Shown here one piece after another: positions 9,003-18,035 of a stretch of 64,000 nucleotides of DNA. This stretch comes from Paludibacter propionicigenes WB4. Its GTDB lineage: Bacteria; Bacteroidota; Bacteroidia; Bacteroidales; Paludibacteraceae. Location: NCBI RefSeq assembly GCF_000183135.1, contig NC_014734.1:1116001-1180000 (forward strand). Direction: 5' to 3'. Under the pieces are notes generated by a model. That model saw only the letters and a list, made by a program, of their open reading frames with translations. It was not told the DNA's origin and searched no databases. The stretch's first letter is position 1; each line of letters begins with the position of its first letter. Position numbers and translations under genes: made by a program.

Positions 9003-10406
9003 TTATTTCAGGTTTTGTATCGATTTTAATTCTGCATTTCGAATTTGAATAGTTTTGAGCGAAATTTGTTTTTGTTCCTCTCTTATTTTCACCTCCAGCT
9101 CAAGAATCTTGGGAGCGATTTCCGATTTTTCTTTTTCCGTTACAACGTTAGAATATTGCGTTCTCAAGTCGGTCAGCTTAGTTCTAAGTATTTTATCTTC
9201 CAGCGATAGCTTATGCATCTCCTGCCACAACTTTAACCCTTCAGGACTCTTAAACTGGTTTATGTTAGTATAAACTATAGAATCATTAACCACAAACTCT
9301 ATCCGATTGTCGTCTTTTTGAGATTGTTTCTGAATTACCGAATCAGTCCGAACCGAAACATCAGTCGCTTTACGGTAAGTTTTGAGCATAGCAAGGTTAC
9401 GAATGTAATTCTTATCATCGGAGCGGACTATGTTCTTTGTTTCATTCGGAACAAACGTATAAATCATAACTTTACCCGCTACCTGATTTCTATCCGTGGC
9501 AAACCAACCCAAATGATGCTGCTCATCAATAACCATCATGTAATCATTAGCCGGAGAATTAAAAGGGAATCCTATATTCTCGGGTGTTAGAAAACTATCT
9601 GTTTCAGGATTAAATCTGGAAATGAACAGGTCGTATCCTCCCAGCGACTTTTCACCATCCGAAGCAAAATAAACCGTCACACCATCCAGCAACAAAAATG
9701 GATAATTTTCATTAGCTGAAGAATTTATTTCCGAAGAAACAGGAGTTGGAGCAGACCATCCATCCAATAAGCGGTAAGATGTAAAAATATCCATTTGTCC
9801 CTGGATTGAATCTGAATAGTACACTCTATCCTGGCGTTGTGTGGTATATTTAATCTTATCGACCGTACGACGAGCTGTAATTTTAAGTAACTCCTGATGA
9901 AGTGAGCCTAATTCATTACTAAACTTGTAGTATTTCAAAAACTCATTTTTTCCAACCAAAACGCTGTCTACAATGGCAATATCCTCCACCTTATTCAACA
10001 TTTTAGCACCGGTTTCGGCCTGCTTTATTTTCTGTTTATATTCCGGAATTCTACTGTCATCGGGCTTAAGCGTTGACATATAAGCCTGATAAGCCAGTAC
10101 CGATTGATCGAAACGATAGGTATTAAAATACAATTCGCCCAAATACAAATCGCGCATCGGAAATAACTTTGCTCCCACCAACTCAAAGTGAACGATAGCA
10201 GTTTCATAATCCTTTAACTCATAACAGCACCGGGCATATTTATAGTTATACGAAGCATCCTTGGGTCTCTGTTTCAATAGATTCTCATATACCCCACGAG
10301 CTTTCAGGTATTGTTTGCTATTAAATAATGCTTCACCGTTATCAACCTGCTTTGCGGAAATCGCCAGGCACAACAATAAAGAGAAAAAAATCAACTTACA
10401 TTTCAT
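9003..10406 (-). CDS. Secreted TPR and WD40-like propeller protein
   Basis: 467 residues with a signal peptide (about 1-18). Residues 20-140 contain three or four TPR-like repeats ('ALFNSKQYLKARGVYENLL', 'ARCCYELKDYETAIVHFELV'). A propeller-like segment (about 175-310) carries PD40 blades such as 'GVTVYFASDGEKSLGGYDLFISRF', and a coiled-coil region lies at the C-terminus (about 395-467). The TPR plus PD40 layout resembles envelope proteins of the PorE type, but there is no OmpA-like peptidoglycan-binding domain, so I do not assign it. It follows the AsmA-like gene by 28 bp and may work with it at the envelope. Confidence 0.75.
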   Translation of the reverse strand: MKCKLIFFSLLLCLAISAKQVDNGEALFNSKQYLKARGVYENLLKQRPKDASYNYKYARCCYELKDYETAIVHFELVGAKLFPMRDLYLGELYFNTYRFDQSVLAYQAYMSTLKPDDSRIPEYKQKIKQAETGAKMLNKVEDIAIVDSVLVGKNEFLKYYKFSNELGSLHQELLKITARRTVDKIKYTTQRQDRVYYSDSIQGQMDIFTSYRLLDGWSAPTPVSSEINSSANENYPFLLLDGVTVYFASDGEKSLGGYDLFISRFNPETDSFLTPENIGFPFNSPANDYMMVIDEQHHLGWFATDRNQVAGKVMIYTFVPNETKNIVRSDDKNYIRNLAMLKTYRKATDVSVRTDSVIQKQSQKDDNRIEFVVNDSIVYTNINQFKSPEGLKLWQEMHKLSLEDKILRTKLTDLRTQYSNVVTEKEKSEIAPKILELEVKIREEQKQISLKTIQIRNAELKSIQNLK

Positions 10407-10434
10407 CCTAAAAAACTAATTGAAAATTTACAAA

Positions 10435-13107
10435 CTATAATTTGGCATTGCCGGAAGCCTTTTCTATCAGGTCTTTCGCCTTTGTATCAGCCTTAGTATT
10501 CAAATCGTCAGATTTCTTTTGTGCTTCTTCCACCAATTTTTTAGCAGCTCGCTGTGCAACAGCTTTAGCTATTGGATTTGATGTTTTTGCCACTAACTGA
10601 TCACCCTGATTTTTTGCTTCGGAAATAAGCTGATCACCAATTCTTTTAGCTTCAGCGCGTATTTGGTCTGCTTGCTCCTGTGCTGCTTTTATTGCATTTG
10701 GTTTTGCGGCATCTATCTGCTTATTCACAGCACTCACCGCTTTAGCCTTAGTATCACCGATAACATTATTGATTATACTCATCACATCTATCTGCACCTT
10801 AGGTTTGGAGAAAGTTCCACCTATTTTCAAATTCAGATTGGAAAATTTACCCATATTAAACTGATCAGGCATTTGAACAGTACCTGCGTAGGCTATCGTT
10901 TTGTCCAAACCTGTAGAACCACCTAATTTCATTTTTATATTGCCCAGCGTAACATCAAAAGGTTTTGTATTTACTTTTCCATCTTTAATGTCAAAGCTTA
11001 ACGCCAGATCTTTAATTGTACTGCTTGACAATCCTGATTTATTAAGTTTGGAAGCCAAAGCATTAATAACTTCTACATTGCTTAACCCAATGGACTTTGT
11101 AGAGAAAGAACCATTACCGATAAGCGAAGCAAGGTTCGGCATCATATCATGCTGCAACAAAGAATTTACCGATAGCTTAGAAGAAAATTTTCCGGTAGCT
11201 TTTTCGAACACCGGAGCAAATTTCCGCAAAGTCTCCACTTGTTTAAATATTTCTGTAAAAGTCACATCCGCAAGATTTACGTCAAAGTTTACGTACGGTT
11301 TCTTTACATCAGCTGTACTGTACAAACCATTCATCGTCATACTACCTCCAAAAGCCTGTAAGCCCATATTTTGAATTCTCATATCACCATTAGCAACTAG
11401 CAACGTTCCTTTTGCGTTTGAAAAATCCATTTTTGAATAAACAAGCTTTTTGAAATCGGCCTTCATGGTGAAGTTTATATTCTTCGGAATCTGAATCAGA
11501 GACATTTTCGCAGTATCAGCCTTAGTAGCCTTAGCATCAGCCGTCATAAAATCACTCACATTAAAATAGTTGGATTGCATGTTGAGGCTTCCCACCAATG
11601 TTTTATCATGCAAGGCGTAAGCTACGAAGTTCTCCAATTTTCCACTCATAGTCAGATCATTTCGTCCAAGTTTCATCTGCAAGGTTGACAAATCGGCATA
11701 GCGATTATTGAAAACCATGTTGGCTTTAGCAATAGAAATATCCTGAGGAGAAGCTTTCATTTTCACTAACATATTGGCGATATTGAGCTTTCCGGCAAAT
11801 TTGAATTTATCGTATTGATTATTATCGTAGTAAGACATTCTGCCACTCAAATCAAGATTCATATCCAACACTCCGTTCAGTTGAGTTCCGGCTTCGAGCG
11901 GATAAATTTCTTTTATATTTCCCAAATCCAGTTTTCCAACAGCTTTCATGGTCAATTCTGGATCAGACATTGGATAAGCCACCCGCATTCGCGCTGAGAA
12001 TGGATTGCCACCCAGCGTAAAAGCAAATTTTGAAATATCCACGACTGTAGCATCAAGCGTTTTGCCGGGGTTAGAAATATCAGCCGCAATATTGATTTTT
12101 TGTACTGATTTAGGCAATTTTGGATATTGGAACCAACCGTTCACGGCAGTCAGTTTAAAGTCGAAAGCAGGATAATTATCCCCTACCATTTTTCCTTTCA
12201 AAAAGCCCGACATATTCACAGCACCACCGGCTTTCACCCCTTCAAATGAATTTGAATAAATAGCTGGAATCATAGATAAAATAGCCTTGAAATCAACTTT
12301 CTTCGCATCGAGCGTTAAATCCATATCGTAACCATCGTCGAGCATCTTCACCCAACCGGCAAAAGAAAATGGAATGGCATTGATACGCGATGAGTTTTCG
12401 CTAAACTTATAAATTTTCTTGTTCAGATTGGCATCAATAGTCGCATTTAGTTCAACATCAGCTTTCGAAAGATATTTCACTCCTCCCATCCAGTAGTCAA
12501 GCGAATCGATGGTTGTTTTGGTTTTCAACATAGAACTATCGGCCGTAAAATCTCCTGACGTATGATGATTCAGATTATGTATTACCGCTTTTTGTTTTCC
12601 CAGTTCATCCCAGTATACGATATAAGCTTTCTTTATTTCAAAATCTTTCAATTTTAAATTGAAGCTCATGGGCGTAGTGTCATTCTTTTGGGTAGAATCC
12701 GTTTTTGTCACTGTCCAGTTGTCCTTTCCGTTAGGCAAAACATGCGCCAGAATTCGCGAATTATTGATTTGCAACTTTCTGATTTCATAACCTTTATCCG
12801 AAAATAAGCTGCTTAAATTCAGCACCAGATCAACACTTTCGCTAGAAAGCAAGGTATCTTTTTTAAACTCATTTATCCCTACAATACGTAAATTTTCGAT
12901 ACTTACTGTAGCAAATGGGAAATGGCGTATAAAACTCAGATTTATTTTATCAAAATCAACCGTTGCATTCAATTTTCCATTAATCTGCTCCTTTGCCAAT
13001 TTCGTAATTTTGCCTTTAAAGGCAAACGGTAAAATCAAAAGAATAAGAAAAAATACAACAACTGTTGAGCCACCAATTTTAAGCCCTTTCTTTACTTTTG
13101 CGTTCAT
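10435..13107 (-). CDS. Large AsmA-family membrane protein
   Basis: 890 residues. One N-terminal membrane helix (about 12-30) is followed by 'LAKEQINGKLNATVDFDKINLSFIRHFP', the usual opening of AsmA-like proteins, then a long beta-rich body and an AsmA-type C-terminal part (about 580-770; 'SFDIKDGKVNTKPFDVTLGNIKMKLGGSTGLDKT'). AsmA/TamB relatives bridge the periplasm and are implicated in lipid transport to the outer membrane. The last ~110 residues are unusual: a highly charged, Ala/Lys/Gln-rich stretch (for example 'KAAQEQADQIRAEAKRI') predicted to be a helix or coiled coil. First gene of a two-gene transcript. Confidence 0.88.
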   Translation of the reverse strand: MNAKVKKGLKIGGSTVVVFFLILLILPFAFKGKITKLAKEQINGKLNATVDFDKINLSFIRHFPFATVSIENLRIVGINEFKKDTLLSSESVDLVLNLSSLFSDKGYEIRKLQINNSRILAHVLPNGKDNWTVTKTDSTQKNDTTPMSFNLKLKDFEIKKAYIVYWDELGKQKAVIHNLNHHTSGDFTADSSMLKTKTTIDSLDYWMGGVKYLSKADVELNATIDANLNKKIYKFSENSSRINAIPFSFAGWVKMLDDGYDMDLTLDAKKVDFKAILSMIPAIYSNSFEGVKAGGAVNMSGFLKGKMVGDNYPAFDFKLTAVNGWFQYPKLPKSVQKINIAADISNPGKTLDATVVDISKFAFTLGGNPFSARMRVAYPMSDPELTMKAVGKLDLGNIKEIYPLEAGTQLNGVLDMNLDLSGRMSYYDNNQYDKFKFAGKLNIANMLVKMKASPQDISIAKANMVFNNRYADLSTLQMKLGRNDLTMSGKLENFVAYALHDKTLVGSLNMQSNYFNVSDFMTADAKATKADTAKMSLIQIPKNINFTMKADFKKLVYSKMDFSNAKGTLLVANGDMRIQNMGLQAFGGSMTMNGLYSTADVKKPYVNFDVNLADVTFTEIFKQVETLRKFAPVFEKATGKFSSKLSVNSLLQHDMMPNLASLIGNGSFSTKSIGLSNVEVINALASKLNKSGLSSSTIKDLALSFDIKDGKVNTKPFDVTLGNIKMKLGGSTGLDKTIAYAGTVQMPDQFNMGKFSNLNLKIGGTFSKPKVQIDVMSIINNVIGDTKAKAVSAVNKQIDAAKPNAIKAAQEQADQIRAEAKRIGDQLISEAKNQGDQLVAKTSNPIAKAVAQRAAKKLVEEAQKKSDDLNTKADTKAKDLIEKASGNAKL

Positions 13108-13176
13108 AATGAATTGAATATTTCGTTAACAATATAGATAAAACACACTCAAACAACTTAGTGTTTTCGAGACCTG

Positions 13177-13184
13177 CAAAAATA
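13177..13184 (-). promoter_or_regulatory. Candidate -7 element for the AsmA-like gene
   Basis: Minus-strand TATTTTTG fits TAnnTTTG and lies about 70 bp upstream of the AsmA-like ATG, in the divergent gap with the radical SAM gene. A -33 TTG at standard distance is not seen. Confidence 0.35.
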
Positions 13185-13257
13185 CAACTATTTAACCAAT
13201 ATATAGATGAATATCAGCAAAAAAATAATATTTATCGGCTTTGCAAAAATAATTCCG

Positions 13258-13265
13258 TAAGTTTG
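13258..13265 (+). promoter_or_regulatory. Candidate -7 element for the radical SAM gene
   Basis: TAAGTTTG matches TAnnTTTG and lies 20 bp before the ATG at 13285, giving a short leader. A TTTG occurs at 13240, but its spacing (14 bases) is shorter than the usual about 20. Confidence 0.45.
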
Positions 13266-13284
13266 CACAAAATATATCAATCGC

Positions 13285-15066
13285 ATGAAGATTCTGCTTG
13301 TAACGCCCCCGCTAACACAGCTCAACACACCATACCCCGCTACATGTCATTTATTGGGTTTTCTACGTTCCAAAGGCGTTGATGCCGAACAAATGGATTT
13401 AAGTATTGAACTTATTCAGACTCTTTTTACAAGTAAAAATCTGAAAGCAATTTTCGAAAAAGCAGGCGCTCTTCCTAAACTCTCCAAGCAAAATAAAATC
13501 ATGCTTCAACAGGCTGATTTTTATATACAAACTATTGATCCGGTAATGCGATTTTTGAGCGAGCGAGACAACTCCTTGGCGCAACGATTCTCAAACCGCG
13601 ACTTTTGGCCTGTCAACAAAAGACTTCCCAGCGAAGATGATTTAGAATGGGGATTTGGAGCTATTGGAAATCACGACCGGGCAAAACACTTATGCACACT
13701 TTTTCTGAAAGATTTGTGTGACTTTATCAATCAGACGATTGACTCACGTTTTGAATTGATCCGCTACGCTGAATCCCTCTGCCTGCGACTACCCGAATTT
13801 GCACCCTTACAAGCGGAATTAGAGAAGCCGCTATCGCTGATTGATGAGTTGATGTTGGAAATTTTCGCAAAAAGAATAACCGAATCCAAGCCCGACTTCG
13901 TAGGCTTTAGCATTCCTTTCCCGGGAAATCTGTATAGCGCTTTACGATGTGCGCAATGGATCAAAACAAACTCGCAGAACACTAAAATTATTTTTGGAGG
14001 CGGGTACATAAATACCGAACTACGCGACCTGACCGACCCAACCATTTTCAACTACATTGACTTTATCACATTCGACGACGGTGAGCTGCCGTTATTGCGA
14101 CTTCTAACCGGTGGTGAATTCATTCGTACATTCTATCGGGACAGTTCGGGAATAATCGTTCGGGCAAACTTTGAGAGTAAAGAAAACATTAAATTTAGCG
14201 AAAGCGGAACGGCTGATTACGACGGGTTACTTCAGAATAATTACATCAATCTGATAGAACTCACCAATCCTATGCACGCCTTGTGGAGCAACGGTCGATG
14301 GAACAAAATGATGCTGGCGCATGGCTGTTATTGGGGTAAATGCGCATTCTGCGATGGAAGTCTGGATTATATCGGACGGTACGAGGCTGCGCCAATTGAA
14401 TTAATCGTCGACCGAATGGAAGCTATCATGCAGCAAACCGGTCAATCGGGATTTCACTTTGTGGACGAAGCAGCACCTCCTGCCCTACTTCGGAAACTGG
14501 CCGAAGAAATTCTTCGTCGTAAAATAACCGTAAGCTACTGGACAAATGTTCGATTCGAGAAATCATTTACCCCGGAACTTTGTTATATATTATCGCAGTC
14601 AGGCTGTATTGCCATTTCAGGAGGGTTGGAAGTTGCTTCGCCACGTATTTTGAAACTTATAAATAAAGGCATTACAATAGAAACTGCGCGCGAAAGCATG
14701 AAAAATTTCGCCGAAGTCGGTATCATGACCCACGCATACTTGATGTATGGTTTTCCTACCGAAACTGAAAAAGAAACCATCGAATCGCTCGAAGTCGTTC
14801 GGAATTTATTTGAAGAAGGTTATATTCAGTCGGCATTCTGGCATCGTTACGCCATGACTATACACAGCCCTTCGGGACAACAACCGGAAACGGTTGGTGC
14901 AAAGCATATTGATACAGACAAAGGAAGTTTTGCCAACAACGAAATACCATTTACAACTTCGCATGAAATTGATTTGGATTTTTATGGAAAAGGACTTAAT
15001 CTGGCAACATACAACTATATGAATGGTGCCGGATACGACATTGAAGTCCGAAAGTGGTTTAAATAA
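13285..15066 (+). CDS. B12-binding-type radical SAM protein
   Basis: 593 residues. The N-terminal part ('MKILLVTPPLTQLNTPYPAT') looks like the cobalamin-binding domain start of this radical SAM class, and the core shows 'DFVGFSIPF' and 'IIFGGGYINTEL'. The cluster motif HGCYWGKCAFC holds Cys348, Cys353 and Cys356, that is C-x4-C-x2-C rather than the common C-x3-C-x2-C. Radical SAM features follow: 'FHFVDEAAPPALLRKLAEEI', 'ISGGLEVASPRILKLINKGIT', and 'AYLMYGFPTET'. The substrate cannot be read from sequence; relatives methylate or rearrange unreactive carbons. It may be co-transcribed with the CDF gene 47 bp downstream. Confidence 0.85.
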   Translation: MKILLVTPPLTQLNTPYPATCHLLGFLRSKGVDAEQMDLSIELIQTLFTSKNLKAIFEKAGALPKLSKQNKIMLQQADFYIQTIDPVMRFLSERDNSLAQRFSNRDFWPVNKRLPSEDDLEWGFGAIGNHDRAKHLCTLFLKDLCDFINQTIDSRFELIRYAESLCLRLPEFAPLQAELEKPLSLIDELMLEIFAKRITESKPDFVGFSIPFPGNLYSALRCAQWIKTNSQNTKIIFGGGYINTELRDLTDPTIFNYIDFITFDDGELPLLRLLTGGEFIRTFYRDSSGIIVRANFESKENIKFSESGTADYDGLLQNNYINLIELTNPMHALWSNGRWNKMMLAHGCYWGKCAFCDGSLDYIGRYEAAPIELIVDRMEAIMQQTGQSGFHFVDEAAPPALLRKLAEEILRRKITVSYWTNVRFEKSFTPELCYILSQSGCIAISGGLEVASPRILKLINKGITIETARESMKNFAEVGIMTHAYLMYGFPTETEKETIESLEVVRNLFEEGYIQSAFWHRYAMTIHSPSGQQPETVGAKHIDTDKGSFANNEIPFTTSHEIDLDFYGKGLNLATYNYMNGAGYDIEVRKWFK

Positions 15067-15113
15067 GCTCCTTACTCAAATACAGAAAAGAGAGTTACTA
15101 AATAATATTTAAT

Positions 15114-16082
15114 ATGGAAGATTTACACGCAAATAATATAAACACAACCCGTTCAAACTCCCCATCGGGACACGGGGAACATAAACATCACCACAGCCAC
15201 GATCATCACCACGATCACTCCGATGTAAAAAATATAAAAACAGCTTTCTTTCTAAATTTATTTTTTACACTGGTGGAAATAGTCGGCGGTTTTTTTACCA
15301 ATAGTATTGCTATTTTATCCGATGCCATTCACGATTTGGGCGATTGCCTTTCGCTGGGATTAGCCTGGTATTTTCAGAAAGTTGCCAAAAGAGGAAGCGA
15401 CACCTCCTACTCCTACGGCTACAAACGCTTTTCGCTGTTGGGAGCCATCATCAATTCCATCGTACTTGTTACGGGAAGCGTGCTAATCCTGACAGTAGCC
15501 ATTCCACGTATTTTTCATCCTGAAGCCACCAAAACAGAGGGAATGTTTTTATTGGCTATCGTCGGTGTGTTGGTAAACGGTGCAGCCGTTTTTCGATTGA
15601 AAAAAGGAAATTCTATCAACGAAAGGGTGGTATCACTTCATTTGCTCGAAGATGTGTTAGGTTGGCTGGCCATTTTGATTGGCTCCATAGTAATGCACTT
15701 CTTCGATGTGCCAGTACTCGACCCCATCATGTCTGTGGCCATTGCTTGCTTTGTTTTGTATAACGTATTCAAAAATATGCGCCAAAGCCTGCGCATTATT
15801 TTGCAGGGTATACCGGCCGAAGTAGATATGACTCATATATCAAATCGTATTCAACAATTTGAAGGTGTGGAAAGTGTGCACGACTTGCATGCATGGTCGG
15901 TAGATGGAACGTACAATGTGCTCACCGTGCATGTGGTGTTGAATAACACTCTCGATATGGAAAAACTGGCGGAACTCAAAGCTACAATTCGCGATTCACT
16001 CCGTGAAGAAGGCATCCAACATGCCACTATCGAATTTGAAACCGCTAACGAACGCTGCATTTTCGAAAAATGCTGCGAATAA
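15114..16082 (+). CDS. Cation diffusion facilitator (zinc/cadmium-type exporter)
   Basis: 322 residues. The His-rich cytoplasmic start (HKHHHSHDHHHDHSD, about 22-36) is typical of Zn2+-exporting CDF proteins. Six membrane segments follow. 'ILSDAIHDLGDCLSLGL' carries the transport-site HxxxD in TM2, 'SLHLLEDVLGWLAILIG' carries the other site residues in TM5, and the C-terminal cytoplasmic domain contains 'VHDLHAWSVDGTYNVLTVHVV'. A CzcD/ZitB-like antiporter that removes Zn2+, Cd2+ or Co2+; the exact metal is not set. A stem-loop terminator follows. Confidence 0.92.
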   Translation: MEDLHANNINTTRSNSPSGHGEHKHHHSHDHHHDHSDVKNIKTAFFLNLFFTLVEIVGGFFTNSIAILSDAIHDLGDCLSLGLAWYFQKVAKRGSDTSYSYGYKRFSLLGAIINSIVLVTGSVLILTVAIPRIFHPEATKTEGMFLLAIVGVLVNGAAVFRLKKGNSINERVVSLHLLEDVLGWLAILIGSIVMHFFDVPVLDPIMSVAIACFVLYNVFKNMRQSLRIILQGIPAEVDMTHISNRIQQFEGVESVHDLHAWSVDGTYNVLTVHVVLNNTLDMEKLAELKATIRDSLREEGIQHATIEFETANERCIFEKCCE

Positions 16083-16097
16083 GATAATACTAAACGC

Positions 16098-16136
16098 AAA
16101 AAGAGTTTCTCCCTTTCGGAAGAAACTCTTTTTTAT
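16098..16136. terminator. Bidirectional terminator between the CDF gene and tRNA genes
   Basis: Arms 16098-16110 and 16121-16133 pair (AAAAAGAGTTTCT / AGAAACTCTTTTT) around a 10-base loop. There are T-runs on both strands, so it can end the plus-strand CDF transcript and the minus-strand tRNA transcript. Confidence 0.85.
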
Positions 16137-16141
16137 TTTAC

Positions 16142-16228
16142 TGGTACGCAGAATGAGACTCGAACTCACACGCCGTAACCGGCACTACCCCCTCAAAGTA
16201 GCATGTCTACCAATTCCACCATCTGCGC
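16142..16228 (-). tRNA. tRNA-Leu (anticodon GAG)
   Basis: On the minus strand the acceptor stem GCGCAGA/TCTGCGT (with G-U closing), the D-arm, the anticodon loop TTGAGGG (anticodon GAG), the long variable arm GCCGGTTACGGC and GAGTTCGAGTCTC in the T arm are all present. The 3' CCA is encoded. The variable arm and D-loop AATTGGTAGAC are leucine-type. Confidence 0.95.
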
Positions 16229-16264
16229 ATGTATTCTAAAAAAATGAGGGCAAAAAATCGTCAG

Positions 16265-16348
16265 TACCCAAAGGGGGACTCGAACCCCCACAACCTTACG
16301 GCCACTAGTCCCTGAAACTAGCGTGTCTACCAATTCCACCATTTGGGC
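16265..16348 (-). tRNA. tRNA-Leu (anticodon CAG)
   Basis: Minus strand: acceptor stem GCCCAAA/TTTGGGT, anticodon loop TTCAGGG (anticodon CAG), long variable arm and a GGGGGTTCGAGTCCCCC T arm. No CCA is encoded, unlike the Leu-GAG gene next to it. The two leucine tRNA genes share the D-arm AATTGGTAGACA. Confidence 0.95.
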
Positions 16349-16377
16349 AATTAATAAATTTACTTTCGATTTTAGAG

Positions 16378-16405
16378 AAAAAAAGCGAAACACGCACGTT
16401 TCGCT
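16378..16405 (-). terminator. Terminator after tRNA-Gly
   Basis: Arms 16384-16391 and 16398-16405 (AGCGAAAC / GTTTCGCT) pair around a 6-base loop. On the minus strand the stem runs into a run of T (A tract 16378-16384). It lies between tRNA-Gly and tRNA-Leu(CAG), so the Leu genes either need read-through or their own promoter. Confidence 0.7.
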
Positions 16406-16417
16406 ATTCATTCCGTG

Positions 16418-16490
<73 letters not shown>

Positions 16491-16548
16491 AATAATTATT
16501 TTTTACTTGGCATCGCTTTGCCTTACTGCAATTTTTCCAATTGCGGTG

Positions 16549-16579
16549 CAAAGATAGTGCGTTTTTGATAATTTGCCAA
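16549..16579 (-). promoter_or_regulatory. Well-spaced Bacteroidota promoter for the tRNA genes
   Basis: Minus strand: TTG (16577-16579), 20 bases, then TATCTTTG (16549-16556), a full match to TAnnTTTG. It lies about 58 bp upstream of tRNA-Gly. It is the best-formed promoter I see in the window. Confidence 0.7.
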
Positions 16580-16726
16580 TACCTGAAGCAAAAAAAATAG
16601 CTATTTTCTATCTTTTTGCTTCTGTAGACTTTGGTAAAAATCAAATATACAGCTTGTTGTACCCAACAAAAATGCGCAAAAACTAAATTAGAAAGACTCG
16701 CAGACCAATAATTGAATGGATTATTG

Positions 16727-16734
16727 TAATTTTG
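16727..16734 (+). promoter_or_regulatory. Candidate -7 element for ttcA
   Basis: TAATTTTG matches TAnnTTTG. Transcription would begin near 16741, downstream of the TTG at 16732 that could otherwise be read as a start, so the ATG at 16756 is the real ttcA start. Confidence 0.55.
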
Positions 16735-16755
16735 CGCTCCGTAAAAACACTCAAT

Positions 16756-17532
16756 ATGGACGAACTAAGCAAAGCCGATAAAAAAACACTCCAAACCATC
16801 CGTCAGAAATTCAAAAAAGCTATCAACGATTACCGATTGATTGATAATGACGATCATATTCTGATTGGACTTTCAGGTGGAAAAGATTCGTTGGCTTTAG
16901 TGGAGTTACTGGGCGAACGGCAAAAAATATTCGTTCCTCGCTTTAAGGTCACCGCTGTTCATATTTCAGTCGAAAACATTCCCTACCAATCGGATTTAGA
17001 GTATCTTAAAACCTATTGCAACAAATTTGATATTCCTTTCGTACATCATGTTACGCGCTTTGATGATACTACCGACACCCACAAATCGACCTGCTTTCTA
17101 TGTTCGTGGCATCGCCGAAAAGCACTGTTTGATGTTGCCCGAAATCTGGGATGCAACAAACTCGCTCTGGGACACCATTTGGATGATATAACAGAAACCC
17201 TACTACTCAATCTTTTTTATCAGGGATCGTTCGGGACTATGCCACCAAAACTAAAAATGAATAAATTTGACATGGCTATAATACGTCCTCTGGCGCTGAT
17301 ATCTGAAAAAGAAATGAAAGAAATGGAACGAATTGAGGCTTATCAAAAACAAATTAAAAACTGCCCACACGAAAAAGATTCGTCCCGACGAGACGCTAAA
17401 AATTTGATTTCAGAGCTTGAGAAATGGAATCCTGATGTTCGACAAAGCATTTGGGCAGCCATGGAGAATATTAAATCAGAGTATCTACCTCACAAATTTA
17501 CTGGTAAAGGCACCAAAAATCATAATTTATAG
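16756..17532 (+). CDS. ttcA: tRNA 2-thiocytidine biosynthesis protein TtcA
   Basis: 258 residues from ATG 16756 (a longer TTG frame overlaps the promoter). PP-loop SGGKDS (40-45) binds ATP; 'STCFLCSWHRRKALF' holds the paired cysteines and 'LALGHHLDDITETLLLNLFYQG' is the family signature. A further Cys in 'KNCPHEKDSSRR' fits the third ligand of the iron-sulfur cluster of TtcA enzymes. The enzyme puts sulfur on cytidine 32 of some tRNAs. It is separated from TilS by these cysteines. The DUF486 gene follows by 32 bp. Confidence 0.9.
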   Translation: MDELSKADKKTLQTIRQKFKKAINDYRLIDNDDHILIGLSGGKDSLALVELLGERQKIFVPRFKVTAVHISVENIPYQSDLEYLKTYCNKFDIPFVHHVTRFDDTTDTHKSTCFLCSWHRRKALFDVARNLGCNKLALGHHLDDITETLLLNLFYQGSFGTMPPKLKMNKFDMAIIRPLALISEKEMKEMERIEAYQKQIKNCPHEKDSSRRDAKNLISELEKWNPDVRQSIWAAMENIKSEYLPHKFTGKGTKNHNL

Positions 17533-17564
17533 TAGCCATTTATTTTTGAAAATATACAATTGCA

Positions 17565-17933
17565 ATGAAAATCTTCCTCACAATAACACTTCTGGTTATT
17601 TCGAACATATTTATGACTTTTGCGTGGTACGGTCATTTAAAAATGAAAGAGTTTAAATGGTTTGAATCATTGCCACTGATTATCGTAATTCTCATCAGCT
17701 GGGGAATAGCTCTATTCGAATATTTCTTTCAAGTACCTGCCAATCGTATGGGTTTTAGGGAAAATGGCGGACCTTTTACACTGATTCAACTAAAAGTTAT
17801 ACAAGAAGTTATAACACTTTTGGTATTTACTGTTTTCTCTCTTGTTGCATTTAAAAATGAGACTTTTCGCTGGAATCATGCTATTGCATTTATCTTTCTC
17901 ATACTAGCTGTTTATTTTGTTTTTAAAAAATAA
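17565..17933 (+). CDS. DUF486 family small membrane protein (DMT-like)
   Basis: 122 residues with four hydrophobic segments (about 2-20, 36-54, 71-92, 99-118). 'ANRMGF' followed by 'PFTLIQLKVIQEVITLLVF' is characteristic of the DUF486 / 'DMT family protein' group. No transport substrate is known. Probably co-transcribed with ttcA, which does not tell its function. Confidence 0.85.
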   Translation: MKIFLTITLLVISNIFMTFAWYGHLKMKEFKWFESLPLIIVILISWGIALFEYFFQVPANRMGFRENGGPFTLIQLKVIQEVITLLVFTVFSLVAFKNETFRWNHAIAFIFLILAVYFVFKK

Positions 17934-18007
17934 GAACCATCGACAGATATTTAACTGTTTTTTATTACCTGAAATACTCATATTCACAAGAGAATACAAT
18001 TTTTTCT

Positions 18008-18015
18008 TATCTTTG
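18008..18015 (+). promoter_or_regulatory. Candidate -7 element for the M6 metalloprotease
   Basis: TATCTTTG fits TAnnTTTG and lies 20 bp upstream of the ATG at 18036. A TTG at 18030 is in frame, but the ATG fits better with the leader. Confidence 0.5.
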
Positions 18016-18035
18016 CAGCCTAAAGAAATTTGCGT

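Noticed and set aside
16732-16755. Upstream TTG start for ttcA
   Set aside because: It overlaps the -7 element and would precede the expected transcription start.
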